Assembly (NCBI GenBank): GCA_900469965.1
Contig: UBZP01000017.1
Location: 372,001-436,000, forward strand
DNA from: Hyphomicrobiales bacterium
Lineage (GTDB): Bacteria > Pseudomonadota > Alphaproteobacteria > Rhizobiales > Rhizobiaceae
Direction: 5' to 3'
Length of the DNA: 64,000 nucleotides
The notes below the pieces were generated by a model that searched no databases, was not told the DNA's origin, and saw nothing but the letters and a program-made list of their open reading frames with translations. The position numbers and the translations under genes were made by a program. Below are positions 7,396-16,421 of the stretch, piece by piece (the stretch's first letter is position 1; every line of letters starts with the position of its first letter).

Positions 7396-9528
7396 CTACG
7401 CCGCCCTGCGCCCGGACGTCTCGCGCTGGCCGGATGGGAGGACCGCCGTCCCGCCGAGGCGGAACTGCTCGACGCGCTCCTTCAGCCGCGCCGCCTCCAT
7501 CGCAAGCGTCGCCCCGGCGGCGTTGCTCTCCTCCACCATCGCGGCATTCTGCTGGGTGACCTGATCCATCTGGTTGACGGCGGTGTTCACTTCGCTGAGC
7601 CCGACGGACTGCTCGCGCGCCGAGGTGGCGATCGCGTCCATGTGCTGGTTGATCGTGACGATATAGCCTTCGATCGTCTTCAACGCCCCGCCGGTCTGGC
7701 TGACGAGCTGCACGCCGTTCTCCACCTCGCCGGAGGAGTGCCGGATCAGGTCCTTGATCTCCTTGGCCGCCTGGGCGGAGCGCTGGGCGAGCTCGCGGAC
7801 CTCCTGTGCGACGACGGCGAAGCCCTTGCCGGCCTCGCCGGCGCGGGCCGCCTCGACGCCGGCATTGAGCGCCAGCAGGTTGGTCTGGAAGGCGATCTCG
7901 TCGATCACGCCGATGATGTTCGAGATCTGGTTCGACGATTGCTCGATGCGGCTCATCGCGTCGACGGCACTGGCAACGACCGTGCCCGATTGCCGCGCAC
8001 TTTCATTGGCCTGGATTGCGACGGCGCGGGCCTCCTCGGCGCGCTTGCTCGAATTGGCGACGTTCGCGGTGATCTCGTCCAGCGCTGCGGCCGTCTGCTC
8101 CAGGGACGCCGCCTGCTGCTCGGTGCGCCGGGACAGGTCGTCGGCGCTGTGGCTGATCTCGCGCGATCCGCTGTCGATCGCGTTCGTGGCGTTCGCCACC
8201 GCCGTCAGGGTCTGCCGCAACTGGTCGACGGCCCGGTTGTAGTCGGCGCGCAGGCTTTCGAAATCGGCGGCGAAGGGGTCGTCGAGCCGGAAGCTCAGGT
8301 CTCCCGAGGCCAGGTGCTTCAGCCCCGTGGCCAGGCCGCTGGTCGCCTGCGCCATCGCCGCCGAGCGGTCCTGCTCCTTCGCGGCCGTCATCCGGCGCTC
8401 GTCCTCGGTGCGTTCGCGCTGTTCCTGCGCGTCCTGCTCCAGTTGGCGCGTCCGGACGGCGTTGTCCTTGAACACCTGCACGGTGTTCGCCATCGCGCCC
8501 AGTTCGTCGCGGCGGTCGCGCCCTTCGACGACGGCGTCGAGATTGCCGGCGGCGAGCTCGGTCATCGTCCCGTTCAGGCGCCGGATGACGTTCCCCAGCC
8601 TGCGGGCAAAGAGGAAGAAGGCGGCCAGCGCCAGGAGCGCGGTCACGGTTGCCGCAAGCAGCGACAGGGTGAGGGCGGAGCGGCCGCTGGCATAGGTCGC
8701 CGTGACGTCCGATGCGGCCTCGATCAGGCCGATCGTGTCGCCGGAGAAATTGATCAGCGGCGTCGCGGTGACGAACAGGGTGCGGTCTCCCGAATAGACG
8801 TAGCGGCCCGGTGCGGTGCCCTGCGCCATGGCCTGCAGTTCGTCGATCGCCACGAGCGGCTCGCCGTCGTAGGTCGCAGCCTGCCGCTGGAGCGCGCCGT
8901 CCTTGGCGACATAGACGGAGAACGCGCCGTTGATCCTCTCGGCCAGCCGGCTGAAGTAGTCGACGGTCAGCTGCGTGCCGACGTCGGCCGACCCGATGGC
9001 GGTCGTGCCGTCCATGACGGGGGCGGTTCCGAAGATGGCGATGCCGGCCTTGCCGGGCTCGATGCCGGAGGTCGGCCTTGCTTCCGCAACCGCCGTCTCG
9101 ATGCCCTTGCGCCGGCCCTTGTTGTTGTCGCCGGCCTTTTCCGGGTCGTGGACGCGCGCGATCACCGTGCTGCCGGCATCTGCAAAGCCGATCGACTGGA
9201 CCTCGCCGCGCGCCTTCAATTGCGCGTATCCGGTCTCGAGCGTCCTGACGATGCCTTCCCGGTCGCGCGCCTTCATCATCTGGACGATGCCCGGCTGCCC
9301 GGCGATGGCGATCGCGAGGCCCAGGTTGGCGCGCTGCTGGGCATCGATGCTGGAGACAAGGACACCGAGGTCGTTCTGCGATTCGTCCTTCACCGCCTGC
9401 TCGATCAGGCTGACCTGCCGATGCCAGCCGATGCCGCCGATCACGCCGCTCGCAAACAGCACCGCGGCAAAGCCGCAGCCCGTGACGACCATCCAGAGCG
9501 GTCGGGCGACCTTCGTTTCCGTCTTCAC
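7396..9528 (-). CDS. Methyl-accepting chemotaxis protein with periplasmic Cache-type sensor
   Basis: 710 residues from GTG 9528, chosen because AAGGAG lies 8 bases upstream; an in-frame ATG at 9552 has no such site. The order is: first membrane helix (about residues 10-33), periplasmic Cache-like ligand domain, second helix (about 280-305, ALTLSLLAATVTALLALAAF), HAMP, a second HAMP-like repeat (SGDLSFRLDDPF), then the methyl-accepting signalling helix pair. The hairpin tip is EVRELAQRSAQAAKEIKDLI. No C-terminal CheR pentapeptide is seen. Its ligand is unknown, but the gene sits between organic-acid uptake systems and may report on such compounds. Confidence 0.93.
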   Translation of the reverse strand: MKTETKVARPLWMVVTGCGFAAVLFASGVIGGIGWHRQVSLIEQAVKDESQNDLGVLVSSIDAQQRANLGLAIAIAGQPGIVQMMKARDREGIVRTLETGYAQLKARGEVQSIGFADAGSTVIARVHDPEKAGDNNKGRRKGIETAVAEARPTSGIEPGKAGIAIFGTAPVMDGTTAIGSADVGTQLTVDYFSRLAERINGAFSVYVAKDGALQRQAATYDGEPLVAIDELQAMAQGTAPGRYVYSGDRTLFVTATPLINFSGDTIGLIEAASDVTATYASGRSALTLSLLAATVTALLALAAFFLFARRLGNVIRRLNGTMTELAAGNLDAVVEGRDRRDELGAMANTVQVFKDNAVRTRQLEQDAQEQRERTEDERRMTAAKEQDRSAAMAQATSGLATGLKHLASGDLSFRLDDPFAADFESLRADYNRAVDQLRQTLTAVANATNAIDSGSREISHSADDLSRRTEQQAASLEQTAAALDEITANVANSSKRAEEARAVAIQANESARQSGTVVASAVDAMSRIEQSSNQISNIIGVIDEIAFQTNLLALNAGVEAARAGEAGKGFAVVAQEVRELAQRSAQAAKEIKDLIRHSSGEVENGVQLVSQTGGALKTIEGYIVTINQHMDAIATSAREQSVGLSEVNTAVNQMDQVTQQNAAMVEESNAAGATLAMEAARLKERVEQFRLGGTAVLPSGQRETSGRRAA

Positions 9529-9553
9529 TGCACAAACTCCTTCATGTTGCATT

Positions 9554-9589
9554 CTGCATGCAGTATTTCCCGCAGAGGTTAGTGCTAAC
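9554..9589. promoter_or_regulatory. Two short palindromes upstream of the chemoreceptor gene
   Basis: CTGCATGCAG (9554-9563) and GTTAGTGCTAAC (9578-9589) are perfect short palindromes immediately upstream of the minus-strand chemoreceptor start, in an AT-richer stretch. They may be part of its promoter. The remaining bases up to the histidine kinase gene show nothing else recognisable. Confidence 0.3.
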
Positions 9590-9828
9590 TTAACCGACCA
9601 TGCGATTTGTTTCACTTTTCGCAACTGGTGGTAGGCGTCACCGCAGCGGGCATTCCCCGGGGCAGGGCGGACGGCGTGCGCTGCCCGCTTCGTGCTGGAA
9701 GGTTCGCCCCCGTTCGGCAGCGGATCTACTCGTCTCTTGGAAAATGCGGCATAGCTCTCTAGACTTCCTGCGCGAGACTTCCTGCGCGGCGGGAGGCCGT
9801 GGCGAGGGAGGGAGGAGCCCGCGTTTTC

Positions 9829-11658
9829 GTGAAGCAGCGTTTTCGTATTCTTGTCTGGCTCGTGCTCCTGCCGGCCCTCCTCTATGCGATGATCGTGCCG
9901 GGCGGGGCGCTGGCAACCCGCAGCTACATGGATGAAGCATCGTTGCAGGCGGGCTCGGCGCTGCGCCTCGCCGTTTCGGCCCTGCGGGGACACCTCAGCC
10001 GCTACGAGCCGCTGCCGGCGCTGATTGCCGATCACGACGACATCAAGCACCTGGTCAGCGATCCCGGGGACCGGACGCTGCGCGCGGCGGCGAACGCCTA
10101 TCTCAAGGAGATCAACGGCCTGCTGGAATCCTCCGACATCTATGTGATGACGATGGACGGCGTCACCATCGCCGCCAGCAACTATGACGGTCCGACGAGC
10201 TTCGTCGGGCAGAACTTCAGCTACCGGCCCTACTTCCAGGAGGCGGCCAAAGGCGGTCAGTCGCGCTTCTATGCGCTCGGTACGACATCCTTGAAGCGCG
10301 GCTATTATTTCGCCTCGCCGATCCGGGTCCACGGCGAGATCCGCGGCGTCATCGTCTTCAAGGTCGATATCGATTCGATCGAGGCCTCCTGGCTCGGCGG
10401 TGAATACAAGATCTTCGTCTCCGATCCGGAAGGCATCATCTTCATGACCGGCAGCCCGGAGTGGCTCTATTCGGCCATCCTGCCGCTGACGCCGGAGCGG
10501 CTCGGGCGCACGCAGGCGTCGCGCCGCTATGCCGAGGCCGTGCTGAAACCGCTGCCCTTTCACGAGGACGGGGCGACGGGGCACCGGCTGATCACCCTCG
10601 CCGACGGCGGCGCCGCGCGCGAATACCTGGCGCTGTCCCAGTACATGCCGGAGGCGGACTGGACGGTGAACGTGCTGATGGACACGAGCTCGGTGCGCTC
10701 CCAGGCGCGCACGATGCTCGTGGCCGTGCTGCTGTTTCTCGGGCTTGCCGGACTGGCGGTCGCGATCGTCATCCAGTGGCGGGCACGGGCGCAGGAGCGG
10801 ATGCGCATGCAGGTCGAGGCGCGAAACGAGCTGGAGCATCGCGTCGAGGAACGCACCGCCGACCTCGCCCGCGTCAACCGGCAGATCGAGCAGGAGATCG
10901 CGGAGCGCCGGCTCACCGAACAGAAGCTGCGCGAGACCCAGGCCGACCTGATCCAGGCGGGAAAGCTCGCAGGGCTCGGCCAGATGTCGGCAGCGCTTTC
11001 GCACGAGCTGAACCAGCCGCTGGCCGCCGCCAAGACCTATGCCGACAGCGCGGCGATGCTGATCGACCGCAACCGCGTCGAGGAGGCCCGCGACAATGTC
11101 CGGCGCATCTCCGGGCTGATCGACCGCATGGCCTCGATCAGCCGGCATCTTCGGAATTTCGCCCGCAAGCCGAACGAAAAGCTCGGACCGGTCGCGCTGT
11201 CGGCCGTCATGACGGATACGCTGGAGATCGTCGCCGCCCGCCTGAAATCGGCCGATGCCACGCTTCTGATCGACCTCGGAAAGGAGCCGGCCGTGGTCCA
11301 TGCCGGCTCGGTGCGCCTGCAGCAGGTTCTCGTCAACATCATCGCCAATGCCGCCGACGCGGTCGAGGGACTGCCCGACCGGCGCATCCATATCGACGCG
11401 GTGCGCCAGAAGGGAAGGGTGATCATCACGATCCGCGACCACGGGCCGGGCGTGCCTGCGGCGATTGCGGAGCGCATCTTCGATCCCTTCTTCAGCACCA
11501 AGGGCGTCGGCCGCGGTCTCGGGCTCGGCCTGTCGATCTCCTACAACATCGTCAAGGATTTCGGCGGCAGCCTTTCGGTCTCCAACCCGCCCGACGGCGG
11601 CGCCGAGTTCCTGATCGAGCTCGCCGCCGCGCGGATGATCAGCGAGGCAGCCGAATGA
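9829..11658 (+). CDS. dctB: DctB-type sensor histidine kinase
   Basis: 609 residues from GTG 9829 (GGAGGAG lies 11 bases upstream; the longer GTG start at 9799 has almost no spacing to a binding site). The first membrane helix (LVWLVLLPALLYAMIVPGG) is followed by a periplasmic double-Cache domain of about 260 residues, a second helix (MLVAVLLFLGLAGLAVAIVI), a coiled coil, and the kinase core. The H-box is ALSHELNQPLAAAKTYADSA, the N-box NIIANAADAVEG, and the G-boxes are DHGPGVP and GLGLGLSI. This matches DctB, the C4-dicarboxylate sensor. Its gene overlaps the response-regulator gene by 4 bases (ATGA). Confidence 0.85.
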   Translation: MKQRFRILVWLVLLPALLYAMIVPGGALATRSYMDEASLQAGSALRLAVSALRGHLSRYEPLPALIADHDDIKHLVSDPGDRTLRAAANAYLKEINGLLESSDIYVMTMDGVTIAASNYDGPTSFVGQNFSYRPYFQEAAKGGQSRFYALGTTSLKRGYYFASPIRVHGEIRGVIVFKVDIDSIEASWLGGEYKIFVSDPEGIIFMTGSPEWLYSAILPLTPERLGRTQASRRYAEAVLKPLPFHEDGATGHRLITLADGGAAREYLALSQYMPEADWTVNVLMDTSSVRSQARTMLVAVLLFLGLAGLAVAIVIQWRARAQERMRMQVEARNELEHRVEERTADLARVNRQIEQEIAERRLTEQKLRETQADLIQAGKLAGLGQMSAALSHELNQPLAAAKTYADSAAMLIDRNRVEEARDNVRRISGLIDRMASISRHLRNFARKPNEKLGPVALSAVMTDTLEIVAARLKSADATLLIDLGKEPAVVHAGSVRLQQVLVNIIANAADAVEGLPDRRIHIDAVRQKGRVIITIRDHGPGVPAAIAERIFDPFFSTKGVGRGLGLGLSISYNIVKDFGGSLSVSNPPDGGAEFLIELAAARMISEAAE

Positions 11659-13001
11659 CCGCAAGCCGCATTCTCCTGATCGACGACGAGGAGGACATGC
11701 GCCGCTCGTCGGCGCAGGCGCTGGGCCTGTTCGGGCTGGACGTCGTCACCTTCGCCAGCGCCGAGCCGGTGCTGGAGCGCGTCGGTTACGGCTTCGACGG
11801 GGTGGTGGTCAGCGACATCCGCATGCCGGGAATGGACGGGATGACGCTGCTGCAACGCGTTCGCGAGATGGATGCCGAAATTCCCGTGATCCTCGTCAGC
11901 GGCCATGCGGACGTGCAGCTCGCGGTCAGCGCCATGCGCGCCGGCGTCTACGACTTCGTCGAAAAGCCGTTCACCGCCCAGCAGCTCGCCGCCATCATCC
12001 GGCGCGCGCTGGACAGGCGCAGCCTGGTGTTGGAGAACCGCCGCCTGCGCGCGGTCGCCGGCAAGCGCGACGATGTCGAGGCGCGCCTGCCGGGTCGCAC
12101 CCAGGTGATGGTCGACCTGCGCTACCGCCTGCGCGCGATCGGCGCGACAGATGCCGACACGCTGATCATCGGCGATACCGGCGTCGGCAAGGAGGTCGTG
12201 GCGCGGGCGCTGCACGACATCAGCGCCCGCGCCGACCGGCCGCTGATCGCCATCAATTGCGCGGCGCTGCCGGAGAACCTGATCGAGAGCGAGCTGTTCG
12301 GCCACGAGGCCGGCGCCTTCCCGGGCGCGCTGCGGCCGCGCTACGGCAAGTTCGAGCACGGCCGCGGCGGCACCATCCTGCTCGACGAGATCGGCTCGAT
12401 GCCGATCGAGCTGCAGGCGAAGTTCCTGCGGGTGCTGCAGGAGCGGGTGATCACGCGGCTCGGCTCGAACGAACCGGTGCCGCTCGACGTCCGCTTCATC
12501 GCCACGAGCAAGGTGAACCTCGAGGGCGAGGTGGCAGCGGGCCGCTTCCGCCCCGACCTGCTCTATCGCCTCAACGTCGCGACCATCCACGTCCCTTCGC
12601 TGGCCCAGCGCCAGGCGGATGTGCCGCTGCTCTTCCTGCAGCTCGTGCGCGAAGCGGCCGCCCGCTACGGGCGCGGCGACGTCGAGGTGCCGCCGGAGGT
12701 GGTGACGGAGATCGCCGGGCGCAGCTGGCCCGGAAACGTCCGCGAGTTGCGCAACGCGGCCGACCGGTTTGTCCTCGGGCTCGACCGCCAGCCGGACGAG
12801 ACGCCGGAGCCCAGCCAGAGGCTGGCCGACCGGGTCGCCGCCTACGAGCGGAGCCTGATTGCCAGTGCGCTGGCGGCCCATGGCGGCAACTTGCGCCCGG
12901 TCTACGAACTCTTAGGGATTTCCCGCAAGACGTTGTATGAGAAGATGCAGAAGTACGGGCTCGACAAGAAGGTTCGCGCCATCGACAACGACTATGCCTG
13001 A
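11655..13001 (+). CDS. dctD: DctD-type sigma54-dependent response regulator
   Basis: 448 residues. The receiver domain (1-120) has the acidic pocket D10/D11 and phospho-acceptor D54 (VVSDIRMPGMDG). The AAA+ domain (about 145-370) has Walker A GDTGVGKE and Walker B ILLDEIGSM. The C-terminal Fis-type helix-turn-helix ends in LLGISRKTLYEKMQKYGL. The sigma54-contact loop, normally GAFTGA, reads GAFPGA at residues 220-225. It is cotranscribed with the kinase gene and followed by a TTT importer rather than by dctA, so that importer is the likely target. Confidence 0.87.
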   Translation: MTASRILLIDDEEDMRRSSAQALGLFGLDVVTFASAEPVLERVGYGFDGVVVSDIRMPGMDGMTLLQRVREMDAEIPVILVSGHADVQLAVSAMRAGVYDFVEKPFTAQQLAAIIRRALDRRSLVLENRRLRAVAGKRDDVEARLPGRTQVMVDLRYRLRAIGATDADTLIIGDTGVGKEVVARALHDISARADRPLIAINCAALPENLIESELFGHEAGAFPGALRPRYGKFEHGRGGTILLDEIGSMPIELQAKFLRVLQERVITRLGSNEPVPLDVRFIATSKVNLEGEVAAGRFRPDLLYRLNVATIHVPSLAQRQADVPLLFLQLVREAAARYGRGDVEVPPEVVTEIAGRSWPGNVRELRNAADRFVLGLDRQPDETPEPSQRLADRVAAYERSLIASALAAHGGNLRPVYELLGISRKTLYEKMQKYGLDKKVRAIDNDYA

Positions 13002-13009
13002 CGCCGGCG

Positions 13010-13029
13010 ATGGGTGGAAATCCACCCAT
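13010..13029. promoter_or_regulatory. Perfect dyad ATGGGTGG-AAAT-CCACCCAT upstream of the TTT operon
   Basis: A 20-bp inverted repeat with 8-bp perfect arms, 8 bases after the dctD stop and about 175 bases before the first TTT gene. It could be an upstream activating site for the DctD-type regulator, at a suitable enhancer distance, or a hairpin that ends the dctBD transcript. No T-run follows, which favours the first reading. No convincing -24/-12 sigma54 promoter was found by eye between it and the gene. Confidence 0.55.
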
Positions 13030-13202
13030 TGCTTTGTCGGTTTGTCCCCGTTTCTACACATGCTGCGGCGCACGCAGGCAAATATTCGAGCGGAAGGCAG
13101 GCCTTGGCGGTTGTCCGCCGCAGCGCGAGCCGCACAGTTGCCCCATCCATGACCGGTACGGAGGGAGCCGTGCCGGCAGGCCACATCCTGGGGAGGACAA
13201 CA

Positions 13203-14186
13203 ATGAAGATTTTCAGCACCCTAATCGGCATGACGGCGGTCGCCGCCATTGCGCTCGTTTCCGGTTCCGCCATCGCGCAGACCTATCCCGAGCGGACGAT
13301 CACCATGGTCGTTCCCTTCTCCGCCGGCGGTCCGACCGACACGGTGGCGCGCCTGGTCGCCGAATCCATGTCCAAGGACCTCGGCCAGCAGATCATCGTC
13401 GAGAACGTCGGCGGCGCCGGCGGCACGCTCGGTGCCGGTCGCGTCGCGCAGGCCGATCCCGACGGCTACACGGTCCTGCTGCACCATATCGGCATGGCGA
13501 CCAGCGCCACGCTCTACCGCAAGCTCGCCTACGACACGCTCAATGCCTTCGAGTATGTCGGTCTCGTCACCGACGTGCCGATGACCATCGTCGCCCGCAA
13601 GGACTTCGAGCCGACCGACCTCAAGGGCCTCGTCGACTACGTCAAGGCCAACAAGGACACCGTGACCGTCGCCAACGCCGGTATCGGTGCGGCCTCGCAT
13701 CTGTGCGGCATGCTGCTGATGAGCGCGATCGACACGCAGCTCACCACCGTTCCCTACAAGGGCACGGGTCCGGCCATGACCGACCTGCTCGGCGGCCAGG
13801 TCGACATCATGTGCGACCAGACCACCAACACGACGAAGCAGATCCAGGGCGGCACCGTGAAGGCTTATGCCGTCACCTCGCCGGAGCGCCTGCAGGTGCT
13901 GCCGGACGTGCCGACCGCCGCCGAAGGCGGGCTGGCCGACTTCCAGGTCGGCATCTGGCACGGCATCTACGCGCCGAAGGGCACGCCGGCGGACGTCACC
14001 GAGCGCCTGTCGAAGTCGCTGCAGGTGGCGCTCAAGGATCCGAACGTCGTCGCCCGCTTCGCCGAGCTCGGCACCGTTCCCTCGCCGGAGAGCGATGCGA
14101 CGCCGGCGGCCCTGAAGACCAAGCTCGAGAGCGAGATCGCCCGTTGGAAGCCGGTGATCGAGGCGGCAGGCCAGTACGCGGACTGA
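13203..14186 (+). CDS. TTT-family periplasmic binding protein (TctC-like), first copy
   Basis: 327 residues from the ATG at 13203, preceded by GGGGAGGA. A signal peptide (LIGMTAVAAIALVSGSAIAQ) precedes the Bug/TctC fold, with the typical motifs TYPERTITMVVPFSAGGPTD, GGAGGTLGAGRVAQADPDGY and IPYKG-like VPYKGTGPAMTDLLGGQVDI. Family members bind carboxylates (citrate, tricarballylate, aromatic acids) and deliver them to the TctAB membrane complex. It is the first gene after dctBD and is separated from tctB by a stable hairpin, consistent with higher expression than the membrane subunits. Confidence 0.92.
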   Translation: MKIFSTLIGMTAVAAIALVSGSAIAQTYPERTITMVVPFSAGGPTDTVARLVAESMSKDLGQQIIVENVGGAGGTLGAGRVAQADPDGYTVLLHHIGMATSATLYRKLAYDTLNAFEYVGLVTDVPMTIVARKDFEPTDLKGLVDYVKANKDTVTVANAGIGAASHLCGMLLMSAIDTQLTTVPYKGTGPAMTDLLGGQVDIMCDQTTNTTKQIQGGTVKAYAVTSPERLQVLPDVPTAAEGGLADFQVGIWHGIYAPKGTPADVTERLSKSLQVALKDPNVVARFAELGTVPSPESDATPAALKTKLESEIARWKPVIEAAGQYAD

Positions 14187-14204
14187 CGATCGCGCTTCCA
14201 GTGG

Positions 14205-14226
14205 CCGCCCGCTTCACCGCGGGCGG
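14205..14226 (+). other. GC-rich intercistronic hairpin between tctC and tctB
   Basis: CCGCCCGC (14205-14212) pairs with GCGGGCGG (14219-14226) around a 6-base loop. There is no T-run, so it is more likely a 3' stabiliser or partial terminator that raises the level of the binding-protein message relative to tctBA than a full stop. The rest of the 187-base gap shows no gene. Confidence 0.5.
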
Positions 14227-14373
14227 TCATCGCCAGCTCGGATGCGACCGGATGCGGGCACCGGGCAGGCGGACGGGTCGGCCAGGCGGGCCGGCCGATG
14301 ACTTCAGCAGGCTGTCGCGACGGAGCGATCCGTCCGGCGGCGTTCGGCGGTTGCGGCCGCACCAGGGGGAGAC

Positions 14374-14835
14374 ATGAAATCCTTGACAATCGACAGCACG
14401 AACGCGCTCTGCGGGGCGCTGTTCATCGCGCTGGGCGGCTTCTTCATCTATCAATGCCTGAACCTTGAACTCGGTACGGCGCTGCGCATGGGACCCGGCT
14501 ACTTTCCGCTGGTGCTCGCCGTCATCCTCACCCTTCTCGGCCTGATCATCCTCATCCAGTCCACCCGGGTCCAGGGCGAGCCGCTCGGCCCGATCGCGCT
14601 GCGCGGCATGGCCTTCATCCTGCCCGCGCCGATCTTCTTCGGGCTGACCGTGCGCGGTCTCGGTTTCGTGCCCTCGCTGTTTCTGATCGCGCTGATCGCC
14701 GCATTCGCCTCGACGCGGATGAAGGCGCCGATGGCGGTCGTGCTGGCGATCGCGATCACGCTCTTTTCCGTGGTCGTCTTCAGCTATGCGCTCGGCCTGC
14801 CGTTCGAGCGCTTCGGCCCGTGGGTCCGGTTCTAG
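14374..14835 (+). CDS. TTT small membrane subunit (TctB-like)
   Basis: 153 residues with four predicted membrane helices, the usual TctB size and layout. Near the N-terminus it has the family segment MGPGYFPLVLAVILTLLGL. It forms the membrane complex with TctA and works with an extracytoplasmic binding protein, driven by an ion gradient. The start ATG follows GGGGGAGAC. The gene is 9 bases upstream of tctA. Confidence 0.9.
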   Translation: MKSLTIDSTNALCGALFIALGGFFIYQCLNLELGTALRMGPGYFPLVLAVILTLLGLIILIQSTRVQGEPLGPIALRGMAFILPAPIFFGLTVRGLGFVPSLFLIALIAAFASTRMKAPMAVVLAIAITLFSVVVFSYALGLPFERFGPWVRF

Positions 14836-14844
14836 GAGGCGCAC

Positions 14845-16350
14845 ATGGATCTGTTCAGCAATCTCGCGCTCGGCTTCTATACGGCGGCGTCTCCCGAGAA
14901 CCTCTTCTTCTGCCTTATCGGCGTGCTGCTCGGCACGCTGATCGGCGTCCTGCCCGGGATCGGCGCGACGGCGACGATCGCCATGCTCTTGCCGATCACC
15001 TTCCAGCTCGAGCCCGTCTCGTCGCTGATCATGCTGGCCGGCATCTACTACGGCGCCCAGTATGGAGGCTCGACGACGGCGATCCTCATCAACATGCCGG
15101 GCGAATCGTCGTCCGCCGTGACCGCGATCGACGGCTACCAGATGGCCAGGCGCGGCAGGGCGGGGGCCGCCCTTTCGATCGCAGCCCTCGGCTCCTTCTT
15201 CGCCGGCACCGTCTCCACCTTCCTGGTGGCGATCTTCGCGATCCCGCTGACCGTCCTCGCCCTGAAATTCGGCGCGGCGGAATATTTCTCGCTGATGATC
15301 GTCGGCCTCGTCTCCTCGGTGGCGCTCGCGCACGGCTCGATCGTCAAGGCGCTGGCAATGGTGGCGCTCGGCCTGCTGCTCGGCCTCGTCGGCACCGACA
15401 TATATACCGGCACCCCGCGTTTCACCCTCGGCATCCGCGAATATGCCGACGGGCTGAACTTCGTCGCCGTCGCCGTCGGCGTCTTCGGCGTGGCGGAGAT
15501 CCTGCGCAACCTCGAAGGCGAGAAGACCCGTTCCGTGCTGATGGCCAAGGTCAGCGGCCTCTGGCCGACACGCGAGGACTTCAAGCGCATGATCGGGCCG
15601 GTGCTGCGCGGCACGGCGATCGGTTCGGCGCTCGGCATCCTCCCGGGCGGCGGCGCCATTCTCGCCGCCTTTGCCTCCTACACGGTGGAAAAACGCATCT
15701 CCGACCGGCCGCAGGAGTTCGGCCAGGGGGCGATCGCCGGCGTGGCCGGGCCGGAATCGGCCAACAATGCCGGCGCCCAGACCTCGTTCATCCCGCTTCT
15801 GACGCTGGGTATCCCGGCCAATCCGGTGATGGCGCTGATGGTCGGCGCCATGATCATCCAGGGGATCGTGCCCGGTCCGAACGTCGCCTCCGAACAGCCG
15901 GCGCTCTTCTGGGGCATCATCGCCTCGATGTGGATCGGCAACCTGATGCTCGTGGTCTTGAACCTGCCGCTGATCGGGCTCTGGGTGAAACTTTTGACCA
16001 TCCCCTACTACGTGCTGTTCCCGATCATCATGGCCTTCTGCTCGATCGGGGTCTACAGCGTCAATTCCAACGTCTACGACCTCTATGCGGTCGCCTTCTT
16101 CGGCCTGGCCGGCTATGTGCTGGTCAAGCTGCGTTGCGAGCCGGCGCCGCTGCTTCTGGGATTCGTGCTGGGGCCGCTCCTGGAGGAAAACCTGCGCCGC
16201 GCCATGATCCTGTCGCGCGGCGACCCGACCACCTTCATCACCCGGCCGATCAGCGCCATCCTGCTTCTGATCGCGCTCGCCGTGCTGGTCGTGGTGTTCC
16301 TGCCGTCGGTGAAGGCCAAGCGCGAGGAGGTGTTCCAGGAGGAGGACTGA
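14845..16350 (+). CDS. TTT large membrane subunit (TctA-like)
   Basis: 501 residues with about 12 membrane helices. Family hallmarks are present: GVLPGIGATATIAMLLPITF, YGAQYGGSTTAILINMPGES, ILPGGGAILAAFASY and the conserved segment GPESANNAGAQTSFIPLLTL. It is the transport core of the tripartite carboxylate importer. It is followed by a second binding-protein gene in the same direction. Confidence 0.95.
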   Translation: MDLFSNLALGFYTAASPENLFFCLIGVLLGTLIGVLPGIGATATIAMLLPITFQLEPVSSLIMLAGIYYGAQYGGSTTAILINMPGESSSAVTAIDGYQMARRGRAGAALSIAALGSFFAGTVSTFLVAIFAIPLTVLALKFGAAEYFSLMIVGLVSSVALAHGSIVKALAMVALGLLLGLVGTDIYTGTPRFTLGIREYADGLNFVAVAVGVFGVAEILRNLEGEKTRSVLMAKVSGLWPTREDFKRMIGPVLRGTAIGSALGILPGGGAILAAFASYTVEKRISDRPQEFGQGAIAGVAGPESANNAGAQTSFIPLLTLGIPANPVMALMVGAMIIQGIVPGPNVASEQPALFWGIIASMWIGNLMLVVLNLPLIGLWVKLLTIPYYVLFPIIMAFCSIGVYSVNSNVYDLYAVAFFGLAGYVLVKLRCEPAPLLLGFVLGPLLEENLRRAMILSRGDPTTFITRPISAILLLIALAVLVVVFLPSVKAKREEVFQEED

Positions 16351-16421
16351 GGCTCGATCGGGCGGCCGCGGACCTGCGAACGCCCTTGTCTGCAAAGCAG
16401 CTACAACGTGGAGGAAATAGC

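Noticed and set aside
7396-11664. Very long minus-strand open frame of 1422 codons covering the chemoreceptor and the dctB region
   Set aside because: Only the part up to 9528 encodes a recognisable protein. The rest is an antisense shadow of dctB with no family match and a poor ribosome site.
13030-13202. Sigma54 (-24/-12) promoter upstream of tctC
   Set aside because: Expected from the DctD-type regulator, but none of the GG/GC pairs seen by eye has the required 10-base spacing with acceptable flanks. It is left unannotated; a matrix scan would decide.
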